Shown piece after piece: positions 29,011 through 37,558 of a DNA stretch of 64,000 nt (the first letter of the stretch is position 1; each line of letters starts with the position of its first letter). The notes under the pieces are model-generated. The model saw only the letters and a list, made by a program, of their open reading frames with translations. It made no database searches and was not told the origin of the DNA. Position numbers and translations under genes: made by a program. The stretch covers positions 992,001 through 1,056,000 of the forward strand of contig NC_007651.1 of NCBI RefSeq assembly GCF_000012365.1, written 5' to 3'. This stretch comes from Burkholderia thailandensis E264. GTDB lineage: Bacteria > Pseudomonadota > Gammaproteobacteria > Burkholderiales > Burkholderiaceae.

Positions 29011-29277
29011 TCACTCGCCGAAGAGCGTGCTGAGCGTCTCGGCGGCGTTGCTGTCGATCGTGTTGTAGGTGACGCTCGTCGCCTCGAAGATGTAAAGCGT
29101 CGTGTACTTGCCGAGACGGTCGAGGATGTCCTCCTGCAGCGTCTCCGGCACGATGTTCATGTTCAGATACCAGGCCGTCGACGACAGCCGCGTCTGGAAC
29201 GAGCCGTACTCCTGCATCAGTTGATCGAACGCGTCGGCGTCCTGGTCCCGGCACACGATAACCAGATTTCCTGCCAT
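29011..29277 (-). CDS. Small conserved hypothetical protein, possibly Cas2/SinR-like fold
   Basis: An 88-residue soluble protein with a strong AGGAGG Shine-Dalgarno. I do not recognise it with certainty. Its pattern (strand LVIVCRDQ, helix DAFDQLMQEYG, strand STAWYLNMN, helix ETLQEDILDRLG, strand TTLYIFEAT) fits the beta-alpha-beta-beta-alpha-beta layout of stand-alone Cas2-like/SinR proteins, including the STAW/STWL-type segment. The Asp at position 12 could match the Cas2 metal Asp. It lies convergent with the sensor kinase gene. Fold and function are inference. Confidence 0.6.
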   Translation of the reverse strand: MAGNLVIVCRDQDADAFDQLMQEYGSFQTRLSSTAWYLNMNIVPETLQEDILDRLGKYTTLYIFEATSVTYNTIDSNAAETLSTLFGE

Positions 29278-29771
29278 TCATTCCTCCTGATTGACCATCG
29301 GCCCGCTCGGGGCAAATACCGATCATACCCGCTTCGGCGCGTCCGTTCGTCGGCGAAAGCCTCGCCCGCGGGCGCCGTGCGTCGCGCATCCGCGAAGGCG
29401 GGTTCACGGCAGGGCCGGATCGCGGCATAATTCGGCGTTGCGGCGCAGCAGCGGCCAGCCGGCGCACCGCCACTTCTCGCAGATTCGCCCGCCGCCCGCC
29501 CGTTCCGGGCCCGTTGCGCGCGGCCGGGCCGGATTTCCACAGTTCGTCGTCCGGAAGGTTGTGCCTGAAATACAGGATGTAGTAGTGTCGTGCCGTCGCG
29601 TGGCCGGGCGATCCCCGCTTCGCGAGCGAAACGCCGGCGCCCCGAGGCGCGGCGGCTTCCCCGGCACTTGCAGTCAAAACGAATTACCGCGTAAGCGCGC
29701 CTTGCCATGATTCACATTCGCTTTCTGGCCTCATTTATCGATTCGCACGGCCTTGCCGGGGAGGGCGCCTG
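29278..29771. other. Intergenic region upstream of dual-permease ABC operon
   Basis: 494 bases between divergent starts. No gene, RNA or repeat was recognised. The last 150 bases before 29772 are less GC-rich and most likely contain the ABC-operon promoter. No riboswitch-like structure was evident by eye. Confidence 0.35.
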
Positions 29772-31529
29772 ATGGATCTCGGATTCTTCGATCCGAACCG
29801 GACCGCCAACGCATCCGCGTGGCGCGTCCTGCCGAACCGCTGGGATTTCGTCGCGTTTCCGCTCATCATCTGCGTGATCGCGATGGCCGCGATCGGCTTT
29901 CACGAGACGATGGCGCCCATCGCGACCCTCGGCACGCAGAAGATTTCGCTCGATCCGGCGAACCTGCCGGAGTACGCGCTGCGCACGACGCTGCGGATGC
30001 TCGCCGCGATGGTCGCGTCGCTCGCGTTCACGCTCGTCTACGGCACGCTCGCCGCGAAGAGCCGCCGCGCGGGGATGGTGCTCGTGCCGATCCTCGATAT
30101 CCTGCAATCGGTGCCGGTGCTCGGGTATATCTCGTTTACGGTCACGTTCTTCCTCGCGCTGATCCCGAGCCGCGTGCTCGGCGCCGAGCTGGCGGCGATC
30201 TTCGCGATCTTCACGAGCCAGGCGTGGAACATGACGTTCAGCTTCTACCAGTCGCTGCGCACGGTGCCGCGCGATCTCGACGAAGTGTCGCGCGGCTTTC
30301 ACCTGACCGCGTGGCAGCGCTTCTGGAAGCTCGAAGTGCCTTTCTCGATGCCGGGCCTCATCTGGAACATGATGATGTCGATGTCGGGCGGGTGGTTCTT
30401 CGTCGTCGCGTCCGAGGCGATCACGGTCGGCAACCACACGATCACGCTGCCCGGCATCGGCGCTTATCTTGCGCAGGCGATCGTCGAGAAGAACCTCGGC
30501 GCGGTCGGCTGGGTGATTCTCGCGATGACGGTGGTGATCCTCGCGTACGACCAGTTCCTGTTCCGTCCGCTCGTCGCGTGGGCGGACAAGTTCCGGATGG
30601 AGACGACGAGCTCGGGCAACGCGCCCGAATCGTGGCTGCTCGACCTCGTGCGCCGCACGCGCCTCATCCATCAGTTGCTCGTGCCCGCAGGCTGGTTCTT
30701 CGCGCGGCTCGCGCGGATTCCGCTGCGCGTGCCGTCGCTCGACGCGGTCCGCTTCTCGATGCCGCGCGTCGAGAAGAAGGCGTCGCGCGCGGCGGACATC
30801 GCGTGGGCGATCGCCGTGATCGTCGGCACGCTCTACGTTGCGTGGCGCGTGTTCGCGTACGTGAAGACGGGCGTGACGCTTGCCGAGGTCGGCCACGTGT
30901 TCGTGCTCGGGCTGATCACGCTGCTGCGCGTGGCGCTGCTGATCGCGATCGCGTCGCTCGTCTGGGTGCCGATCGGCGTATGGATCGGCCTGCGGCCCGC
31001 GATCGCCGAGAAGGCGCAGCCGCTCGCGCAGTTCCTCGCGGCGTTTCCGGCGAACCTGCTGTTCCCGGTGTTCGTGATCGTGATCGCGCGTTTTCACCTG
31101 AACGCGGACATCTGGCTGTCGCCCCTCATCGTGCTCGGCACCCAGTGGTATATCCTGTTCAACGTGATCGCGGGCGCGACCGCCTATCCGAACGACTATC
31201 GCGAGGCGGCCACCAATTTCCGCATCCGCGGCTGGCAGTGGTGGCGGCAGGCGATCCTGCCCGGCATCTTCCCGTATTACGTGACGGGCGCGATCACCGC
31301 GTCGGGCGGCGCTTGGAACGCGAGCATCGTGTCGGAGTTCGTCCAGTGGGGCGACACCAAGATCGAGGCGCACGGCCTCGGCGCGTACATCGCGCAGACG
31401 ACGGCCGCGGGCGACTACCCGAAGATCATCCTGGGCATCGCCGTGATGTCCCTGTTCGTCACCTTGTTCAACCGCCTGTTGTGGCGTCCGCTGTACGCGT
31501 ACGCCGAAGCGAAGCTGCGTCTCGATTGA
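29772..31529 (+). CDS. ABC transporter, fused double permease (NitT/TauT-type)
   Basis: A 585-residue inner-membrane protein in which two binding-protein-dependent permease domains are fused. The first half carries an EAA loop DEVSRGFHLTAWQRFWKLEVPFSMPGL; the second carries EAATNFRIRGWQWWRQAILPGIFPYYVTG. Each half has about six helices. The family imports nitrate, sulfonates, taurine or related anions, but fused members are mostly uncharacterised. The ATPase gene follows after 53 bases. No substrate-binding protein is encoded nearby. The substrate is unknown. Confidence 0.9.
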   Translation: MDLGFFDPNRTANASAWRVLPNRWDFVAFPLIICVIAMAAIGFHETMAPIATLGTQKISLDPANLPEYALRTTLRMLAAMVASLAFTLVYGTLAAKSRRAGMVLVPILDILQSVPVLGYISFTVTFFLALIPSRVLGAELAAIFAIFTSQAWNMTFSFYQSLRTVPRDLDEVSRGFHLTAWQRFWKLEVPFSMPGLIWNMMMSMSGGWFFVVASEAITVGNHTITLPGIGAYLAQAIVEKNLGAVGWVILAMTVVILAYDQFLFRPLVAWADKFRMETTSSGNAPESWLLDLVRRTRLIHQLLVPAGWFFARLARIPLRVPSLDAVRFSMPRVEKKASRAADIAWAIAVIVGTLYVAWRVFAYVKTGVTLAEVGHVFVLGLITLLRVALLIAIASLVWVPIGVWIGLRPAIAEKAQPLAQFLAAFPANLLFPVFVIVIARFHLNADIWLSPLIVLGTQWYILFNVIAGATAYPNDYREAATNFRIRGWQWWRQAILPGIFPYYVTGAITASGGAWNASIVSEFVQWGDTKIEAHGLGAYIAQTTAAGDYPKIILGIAVMSLFVTLFNRLLWRPLYAYAEAKLRLD

Positions 31530-31582
31530 GACTGATTTGAGACCGATGTCAGCCGATTGAGACCGACCGAGAGCGAAACGCG

Positions 31583-32923
31583 ATGCAAAACCCGAATGCT
31601 GTCAACGCCCCCGCCCAGACGCCGCCCGCGCCGCCGCGGGCCGGCGAGGAAATCCTGCGCGTCGAGAACGTGAGCCGCGGCTTCAACAAGACGCAGGGCG
31701 AACTGCTCGTGCTCGACGGCGCGAACCTGTCGCTGCGCGAAGGCGAGATCGTCGGCCTGCTCGGCCGGTCGGGCTCGGGCAAGTCGACGCTCCTGCGGAT
31801 CATCGCCGGGCTCATCGAGCCGACGGGAGGCGACGTCACCTACCTCGGCAAGCCGCTGTCCGGCCCGGCCGAAGGCGTCGCGATGGTGTTCCAGACCTTC
31901 GCGCTGTTTCCGTGGCTCACCGTGCTGCAGAACGTCGAGGCGGGGCTCGAGGCGCTTGGCGTGGGCGCGCGCGAGCGGCGCGAGCGCGCGCTCGCCGCGA
32001 TCGACCTGATCGGTCTCGACGGCTTCGAGAATGCGTATCCGCGCGAGCTGTCGGGCGGCATGCGCCAGCGCGTCGGCTTTGCGCGCGCGCTCGTCGTCGA
32101 TCCGACGCTGCTCCTGATGGACGAACCGTTCTCCGCGCTCGACGTGCTGACGGCCGAGACGCTGCGCACCGACCTGCTCGATCTGTGGACGCAGGGCCGC
32201 ATGCCGATCAAATCGGTGCTGATCGTCACGCACAACATCGAGGAAGCGGTGTTCATGTGCGACCGGATTCTCGTGCTGTCGTCGAATCCGGGCCGCGTGA
32301 TCGCCGAGATCAAGGTGCCGTTCAAGCATCCGCGCAACCGGCTCGACCCTGCGTTCCGGCGGCTCGTCGACGACATCTACGCGAAGATGACCGCGCGCCA
32401 GGTGGGCGAGGCGACGAAGAAGGGGCTTGAGCTCGGCAGCTGGCTGCCGCAGGTTTCGACGAACCTGATGGCGGGCCTCATCGAGACGCTCGCCGCGCCG
32501 CCGTACCATGGCCGCGCGGACATGCCGGAAATCGCGCGCACGCTGCATCTCGAGGTCGACGATCTGTTCCCGATCGCCGAAGTGCTGCAGTACCTGGGCT
32601 TTGCCGACGTGCGCGAGGGCGACGTGTTCCTGACGCCGCCGGGGCGCGTGTTCGCCGAGTTCGGCACGCAGGAGCGCAAGATGATGTTCGCCGAGCATCT
32701 GCTGCGCCATGTGCCGCTTGCCGCGCGGATCAAGAAGGTGCTGAACGAGCGGCCCGGGCACCGTGCGCCGCGCGTGCGCTTCGAGCAGGAGCTCGAGGAC
32801 TTCCTGTCGGACGGCGCGGCCGAGGAAACGCTCGACGCGGTGATCGACTGGGGCCGCTACGGCGAGATCTTCTCGTACAACGATCAGACCGAGATCTTCA
32901 GTCTTGAGGACGTCGAGTCCTGA
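31583..32923 (+). CDS. ABC transporter ATP-binding protein with C-terminal AAA-associated domain
   Basis: A 446-residue ATPase. Residues about 24-255 are a SsuB/TauB-like ABC domain: Walker A GRSGSGKST (61-69), signature LSGGMRQR, Walker B LLLMDEPFSALD and the H-loop VTHNIEEAV. The remaining ~170 residues, with RQVGEATKKGLELGSWLPQVS and FLTPPGRVFAE, match the C-terminal domain found in a subset of NitT/TauT ATPases (AAA-associated). That extension may be regulatory. It forms one operon with the fused permease and would energise it. Confidence 0.9.
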   Translation: MQNPNAVNAPAQTPPAPPRAGEEILRVENVSRGFNKTQGELLVLDGANLSLREGEIVGLLGRSGSGKSTLLRIIAGLIEPTGGDVTYLGKPLSGPAEGVAMVFQTFALFPWLTVLQNVEAGLEALGVGARERRERALAAIDLIGLDGFENAYPRELSGGMRQRVGFARALVVDPTLLLMDEPFSALDVLTAETLRTDLLDLWTQGRMPIKSVLIVTHNIEEAVFMCDRILVLSSNPGRVIAEIKVPFKHPRNRLDPAFRRLVDDIYAKMTARQVGEATKKGLELGSWLPQVSTNLMAGLIETLAAPPYHGRADMPEIARTLHLEVDDLFPIAEVLQYLGFADVREGDVFLTPPGRVFAEFGTQERKMMFAEHLLRHVPLAARIKKVLNERPGHRAPRVRFEQELEDFLSDGAAEETLDAVIDWGRYGEIFSYNDQTEIFSLEDVES

Positions 32924-33108
32924 CGGCGGCGGGCCGCTGCGGCCCGGTCGCCGAGCTGTGCGGTTCGAGCGGCAGAGGGCTGCACGGGTCGATACGACGG
33001 CATCGCTGCCGTGTTCGCCGCGCGGGCCTTTGTTGCTTCAGTGTACGATTCGTTGTCCGTGAGAGGCGTTTTTCGAGCGGCCGCGATCGCTTGGCCGCCT
33101 GGCCCGCG

Positions 33109-33615
33109 TCACTGCAGGGTGCCCCAGCGTTCGACGGCCGGCTCCGCCGACGCCCATTGCCAGCCCTGCGCATCCTGGCACGCGCTCGCGAGATACCAGT
33201 CGGCGCGGGCGCCATCCTTCACCGAAAACGCGAATTCCTTGCAAAGCGCGAGCGGCGTCTGGAACGCGCGCGTCACGCGCACCTCGCCTTCGCCGTTTTC
33301 GAGCGGCACCCGGTTCTTCACCTGCCACGCGCGCGCCTCGCCGACGGCGAGGCCGCCCGCCGCCTGCGCGATCGCGTCCTGTTGATTCTTGTGGAGCTGC
33401 TTCATCGTCCGGTTGACGGCTTCGTCGGTCGCTGCCTGCACCGCAATGCCGACACCGACGCCGATGGCCGGATTCGCGGTGACGAGACCCGTCGCCGCGC
33501 CCGCAAGCGCGCCGCTCGCCGCGCCGACCGAGCCGCAGCCGGACAGGCCGAGCGCCGCCGCGGCGAGCGCGAGCGCCGTCGCGAGCGGCAGCGCCGCGCG
33601 CGTGTTCACGCTCAT
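33109..33615 (-). CDS. Putative lipoprotein, paralogue of its upstream neighbour
   Basis: A 168-residue predicted lipoprotein: signal segment with lipobox LSGC at about 24-27, then a Gly/Ala-rich glycine-zipper-like stretch (GALAGAATGLVTANPAIGVGVGIAV), then a conserved C-terminal domain ending WQWASAEPAVERWGTLQ. The same architecture and tail are seen in the upstream gene, so the two arose by duplication. Its ATG overlaps the neighbour's stop (ATGA), implying coupled translation. Function unknown; the glycine zipper suggests outer-membrane association. Confidence 0.85.
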   Translation of the reverse strand: MSVNTRAALPLATALALAAAALGLSGCGSVGAASGALAGAATGLVTANPAIGVGVGIAVQAATDEAVNRTMKQLHKNQQDAIAQAAGGLAVGEARAWQVKNRVPLENGEGEVRVTRAFQTPLALCKEFAFSVKDGARADWYLASACQDAQGWQWASAEPAVERWGTLQ

Positions 33616-34163
33616 TGCAGCGCTCCCCAGCGGCCGGTCGCGGGTTCCGCCGACGCCCACTTCCATGCGGGGCCGTCCCGGCAGATCGTCGCGACGTAGA
33701 AGCCCGATTGCGCGGGGGCGTTGCCCTTCGCGTCGATGTCGACGGAGAACACGATTTCCTTGCAGTCGAGCGGCCCGACGCTGATGAGCCGGCTGACGGT
33801 CACGCGGCCGTGCTCGTCGTCCTCGATCGGGAACGAGTGGTGCGTCGACCACGGCGCGACGCCGCCGACGTCGAGCGGGCCCGCCGCCGAGGCGATCTGC
33901 GCCTGCGAATAGCGGTGCGCGACGCGCTGCGTGTACTGGACGCCTGCCCGCGCGCCCGCGACGGCGCCCAAGCCGATGCCGGTCGCGACGGCGGCGTTGT
34001 TGGTGACTTTCGAGGCAACGGCGGCGCCTGCGATGCCGGCGCCTGCCGTCGCGCCTTCGCTATAGAGCGAATTGCAGCCGGACAGCAGCGTCGAGCAGGC
34101 GGCGGCGCCGAGCGCCGCCCATGTAGCCCAACGGCGCGTCGGCCGTGCGATGCGATGATTCAT
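33612..34163 (-). CDS. Putative lipoprotein, paralogue of its downstream neighbour
   Basis: A 183-residue predicted lipoprotein. The start at 34163 gives MNHRIARPTRRWATWAALGAAACSTLLSGC, a good lipoprotein signal; an in-frame ATG 63 bases upstream would bury it. A glycine-rich segment (AGAGIAGAAVASKV, GIGLGAVAGARAG) and the C-terminal motif WKWASAEPATGRWGALQ mirror the next gene. The C-terminal domains share a Cys-Lys-Glu (CKE) and a second Cys in an AT/SAC context that could form a disulphide. Function unknown. Confidence 0.85.
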   Translation of the reverse strand: MNHRIARPTRRWATWAALGAAACSTLLSGCNSLYSEGATAGAGIAGAAVASKVTNNAAVATGIGLGAVAGARAGVQYTQRVAHRYSQAQIASAAGPLDVGGVAPWSTHHSFPIEDDEHGRVTVSRLISVGPLDCKEIVFSVDIDAKGNAPAQSGFYVATICRDGPAWKWASAEPATGRWGALQ

Positions 34164-34435
34164 CCCTGAATGCGGTCCTGTCTTCGTGCGCCGCGCGCCG
34201 CGCAGCGAGCGTACGTAGAACGCCATTGTTCTGCAATTGTCCGACGAGAAATGCAAACAATTGACAAAACGGCTGTCGCGCACGCCGAGCGCGCGCGGCG
34301 ACATTGTGGTGCAAAGCGTCGGATCGGGGTCGAATCGTTACAAATTGAATGTAATTGTTACCGTGAACCTCGTGCGGCGATCCTAGACTAAAGAGCTATG
34401 GACTGTTTCACCGACGGCCTCGCGCCGCTCCGATC

Positions 34436-34648
34436 ATGAGACACCCTGCCATGCGCCGTTCCAAGCGCCCCGAGCATCGCGGGCGCGACGCCGGCACCGG
34501 CCCGTCGCGGCCGGCCAATGCCCCGACCTCTCCCGCGCCTGCCGGCGCCACGCCCGATACGCCTTCGGACGGCGATCACAACCAAGGCGGCACACGCCCG
34601 GAAGGGCTCGACTATCAACGCGATCTCGGTTCGGAGCAGGACGCGTGA
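34436..34648 (+). CDS. Small hydrophilic hypothetical protein
   Basis: A possible 70-residue, Pro/Arg/Asp-rich, probably disordered protein ending EGLDYQRDLGSEQDA. No clear Shine-Dalgarno precedes the ATG, and an internal ATG at codon 6 is an alternative start. It fills an otherwise empty gap before otsA. The reading could be chance in high-GC DNA; the low-complexity composition gives no domain. Confidence 0.4.
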   Translation: MRHPAMRRSKRPEHRGRDAGTGPSRPANAPTSPAPAGATPDTPSDGDHNQGGTRPEGLDYQRDLGSEQDA

Positions 34649-34779
34649 GGCCGTCGTTGTTGCAACTGCTTGCATTTTTAACGTTTGACACGTCGCGAGG
34701 TGGCATGCGACTTGCCCGATTCGACGGGAATGCCGTTTTCCCGCTCGCCGGGCAATCTGATACAGGAGGGTAAGCCGTA

Positions 34780-36198
34780 ATGAGCAGATTGATCGTGGTA
34801 TCGAATCGCGTGGCGGCCGGCCAGGATGCGCGCCCGACGGCGGGCGGGCTGGCGGTCGGCGTGCTCGACGCGCTGAAGGAGACGGGCGGCGTCTGGTTCG
34901 GCTGGAACGGCGAGATCGCCGGCGCGCCCGAGGAGCCCGCGATCGAGCGGGACGGCAACGTGACTTACGCGACCGTCGGCCTGACCCGCCGCGACTACGA
35001 CCAGTACTATCGCGGCTTCTCGAACGCCACGCTCTGGCCCGTGTTCCACTATCGCGGGGATCTCGCGCGCTTCGACCGTCAGGAATATGCGGGCTATCTG
35101 CGCGTGAACTGCGCGCTCGCGAAGCAGTTGCGCGCGCTCGTGCAGCCCGACGACATCATCTGGGTGCACGACTATCACCTGCTGCCGTTCGCGCACTGCC
35201 TGCGCGAGCTCGGCGTGAAGAATCCGATCGGCTTCTTCCTGCACATTCCTTTCCCGTCGCCCGAGGTCCTGCGGACCGTACCGCCGCACGAAGAGCTGAT
35301 GAAGTTCATGTGCGCGTACGACGTCGTCGGCTTGCAGACGGAGGGCGACAAGCAGGCGTTCGTCGATTACATCGAGCGCCGCGGGCTCGGCACGTCGAGC
35401 GAGGACGGGATTCTGCATGCGCACGGCCGCGTCGTGAAGGTCGCCGCGTATCCGATCGGCATCTATCCGGACGCGATCGGCAAGGCGGCCGTCGAATACG
35501 GCTCGCGCAAGGCGGTGAAGGCGCTGCGCGACACGATGCGCGAGCGTAAGCTCGTGATCAGCGTCGACCGACTCGACTATTCGAAGGGCCTCGTCGAGCG
35601 CTTTCAGGCGTTCGAGCGGATGCTCGCGAACGCGCCCGGCTGGCAGGGCCGCGTGTCGCTCGTGCAGATCGCGCCGCCGACCCGCTCCGACGTGCAGACC
35701 TATCAGCGGATCCGCCAGACGCTCGAGGGCGAGGCGGGGCGCATCAACGGCCGCTTCGCGCAACTCGACTGGACGCCGATCCAGTACCTGAACCGCAAGT
35801 ACGAGCGCAATCTGCTGATGGCGCTGTTCAGGCTGTCGCAGGTTGGCTATGTGACGCCGCTGCGCGACGGGATGAACCTCGTCGCGAAGGAGTACGTCGC
35901 GTCGCAGGATCCGAACGATCCGGGCGTGCTCGTGCTGTCCGAGTTCGCGGGCGCCGCGGCCGAACTGCCGGGCGCGCTGCTCGTGAATCCGTTCGATCTG
36001 TCGCAGATGGCCGAATCGCTCGAGCGCGCGCTTGCGATGCCGCTCGAGGAGCGGCAGGCGCGTCACGCGGAGAACATCGCGCGGCTACGCAAGAACGATC
36101 TGTCGGTGTGGCGCGATTCGTTCCTCGCGGATCTGCGCAGTGTCGCGACGGCCGCGTCCGTCACGCAGCGCGCGGGCAGGCGTGTCGCGAATGCTTGA
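34780..36198 (+). CDS. otsA: Trehalose-6-phosphate synthase (GT20)
   Basis: Transfers glucose from UDP-glucose to glucose-6-phosphate, making trehalose-6-phosphate for osmoprotection. The 472-residue protein has the N-terminal SRLIVVSNRVA and GGLAVG loop, the WVHDYHLLP motif, HIPFPSPE, the catalytic-site RLDYSKGLVER, and the C-terminal PLRDGMNLVAKEYVASQ with EFAGAA. An AGGAGG Shine-Dalgarno lies 11 bases before the ATG. No otsB phosphatase gene is adjacent; instead a P-loop ATPase gene overlaps its 3' end by 8 bases. Confidence 0.97.
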   Translation: MSRLIVVSNRVAAGQDARPTAGGLAVGVLDALKETGGVWFGWNGEIAGAPEEPAIERDGNVTYATVGLTRRDYDQYYRGFSNATLWPVFHYRGDLARFDRQEYAGYLRVNCALAKQLRALVQPDDIIWVHDYHLLPFAHCLRELGVKNPIGFFLHIPFPSPEVLRTVPPHEELMKFMCAYDVVGLQTEGDKQAFVDYIERRGLGTSSEDGILHAHGRVVKVAAYPIGIYPDAIGKAAVEYGSRKAVKALRDTMRERKLVISVDRLDYSKGLVERFQAFERMLANAPGWQGRVSLVQIAPPTRSDVQTYQRIRQTLEGEAGRINGRFAQLDWTPIQYLNRKYERNLLMALFRLSQVGYVTPLRDGMNLVAKEYVASQDPNDPGVLVLSEFAGAAAELPGALLVNPFDLSQMAESLERALAMPLEERQARHAENIARLRKNDLSVWRDSFLADLRSVATAASVTQRAGRRVANA

Positions 36199-36784
36199 CG
36201 CGGGCGTCGACGCGAGCACGGACGGCGCCCGGGCCGACGCGGCGCTCGCGCGCTTTTTCGTGATCACGGGCGGGCCCGGCTCGGGCAAGAGCACGTTGAT
36301 CGACGCGCTCGCGGCGCGCGGCTACGCGCGCTCGCACGAAGCCGGGCGCGGCGTGATCCGGGATCAGGTGGCGATCGGCGGCCACGCGCTGCCGTGGCGC
36401 GACCGCGCGGCGTTCGCCGAAATGATGCTCGGCTGGGAGATGCGTTCGCACCACCTCGCGCGGCGCGAGCACGGGCCGGTGTTCTTCGACCGAGGCGTAC
36501 CGGACGTGATCGGCTATCTGAAACTGTCCGCGCTGCCCGTGCCCGCGTATCTCGTCGCGGCCGCCGAGCGGTTCCGCTATCGTCGCGACGCGTTCATCGC
36601 GCCGCCGTGGCCGGAGATCTACGCGCGGGACGCCGAACGCAGGCAGGATTACGCCGAGGCCGTGCGCACCTACGATGCGATGGTCGACGCGTATGCGGCG
36701 TGCGGCTATCGGCTGGTCGAATTGCCGCGTGCGAGCGTCGACGAGCGCTGTCGCTTCGTGCTCGATGCCGTCGCGGCGGCGTGA
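36191..36784 (+). CDS. Predicted P-loop ATPase (AAA_28-like)
   Basis: A 197-residue protein with Walker A GGPGSGKST at about residues 26-34, preceded by the strand FFVITG. A mid-protein FFDRGVPDVIGYL matches predicted kinase-like ATPases (COG3911/AAA_28), and the C-terminus has PPWPEIYARDAERRQ with basic residues of a lid. The ATG at 36191 overlaps otsA by 8 bases, so it is translationally coupled. No defined function is known for the family; nucleotide or sugar kinase activity is possible given the context, but this is inference. Confidence 0.85.
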   Translation: MLDAGVDASTDGARADAALARFFVITGGPGSGKSTLIDALAARGYARSHEAGRGVIRDQVAIGGHALPWRDRAAFAEMMLGWEMRSHHLARREHGPVFFDRGVPDVIGYLKLSALPVPAYLVAAAERFRYRRDAFIAPPWPEIYARDAERRQDYAEAVRTYDAMVDAYAACGYRLVELPRASVDERCRFVLDAVAAA

Positions 36785-36838
36785 CCGTCGCCGCGCGGGG
36801 CCGCACTTTTTCTCGAGGCATCGAACGTCGACGTCGAC

Positions 36839-36874
36839 GGCGCCGGTCGATCTCGCATCGGTCCGGCGCCTTTT
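36839..36874 (+). terminator. Rho-independent terminator of the otsA operon
   Basis: GGCGCCGG at 36839-36846 pairs with CCGGCGCC at 36863-36870 and is followed by TTTT. It lies about 55 bases past the ATPase stop. Confidence 0.75.
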
Positions 36875-36946
36875 CCGTTTCGGCTTCGCGTGTCTTCCCG
36901 ATCCCCGCCGTCATCTCGGCCCTTCGTTCGATGCGGCCGCCGTCGT

Positions 36947-37558
36947 TCACGCGTGACGGTGAGCGGGCTGCCGTGCGCCGTCGAACGGCTCGGGCGCGCG
37001 GGTCGGATCGAAGTCCGCCCAGCGGCCCGACTGCCAGCGGCCGGTCGCGCGCTCGATGTCGGCGCCGCCCGCATCGGCGAGCACGCGTGCGGCATCGGCC
37101 TGCGAATCGGCCGTCACGTGCACGGCGACCAGCATCCCCGACGCGCGCGTCTCGTGATGAATCGCGTCGTGCGCGAACTCGCGCACGTGCATGTGCGCGA
37201 AGTCTTCCTTATGCATCATCCCGCCGACCCATCCGCCGAGAAACGCGCCGACGCCCGCCGCCCAGATCGCGACGACGAGCGACGGCGTGACGAGCGAAAA
37301 CAGCGCGACGCCGCAGATCGCGCCGGCGACCGCGCCGATCGTCGTGCCGTGTCTTGCGTGCTGCATCGCAGCGATCGGGTGCGCGGCCGGATGGGCCGCG
37401 CGGAACGGGTGTTCGGACCATCGCGGTGCGTGCTGGCCGCGCGGATTGACGAAGAACAGACTGACATCCTCGGCGACGAAACCGCTGTCGAGAAGCCGCT
37501 GGGCGGCGGCCTCGGCGGCGCGCTGCGTCGTGAAGCGTGCTGCGACGATCAATGACAT
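36947..37558 (-). CDS. Hypothetical protein with glycine-rich membrane segment
   Basis: A 203-residue protein with a GGAGGG Shine-Dalgarno. The N-terminus (SLIVAARFTTQRAAEAAAQRLLDSGFVAEDVSLFFV) is a ferredoxin-like fold with the FVNPRGQH loop. A central hydrophobic, glycine-rich stretch (TTIGAVAGAICGVALFSLVTPSLVVAIWAAGVGAFLGGWVGGM) could span the membrane. The C-terminus again has a small alpha/beta unit (LVAVHVTADSQADAARVLADAGG). This resembles general stress proteins with a glycine zipper found in Burkholderia. Its role is unknown. Confidence 0.8.
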   Translation of the reverse strand: MSLIVAARFTTQRAAEAAAQRLLDSGFVAEDVSLFFVNPRGQHAPRWSEHPFRAAHPAAHPIAAMQHARHGTTIGAVAGAICGVALFSLVTPSLVVAIWAAGVGAFLGGWVGGMMHKEDFAHMHVREFAHDAIHHETRASGMLVAVHVTADSQADAARVLADAGGADIERATGRWQSGRWADFDPTRAPEPFDGARQPAHRHA

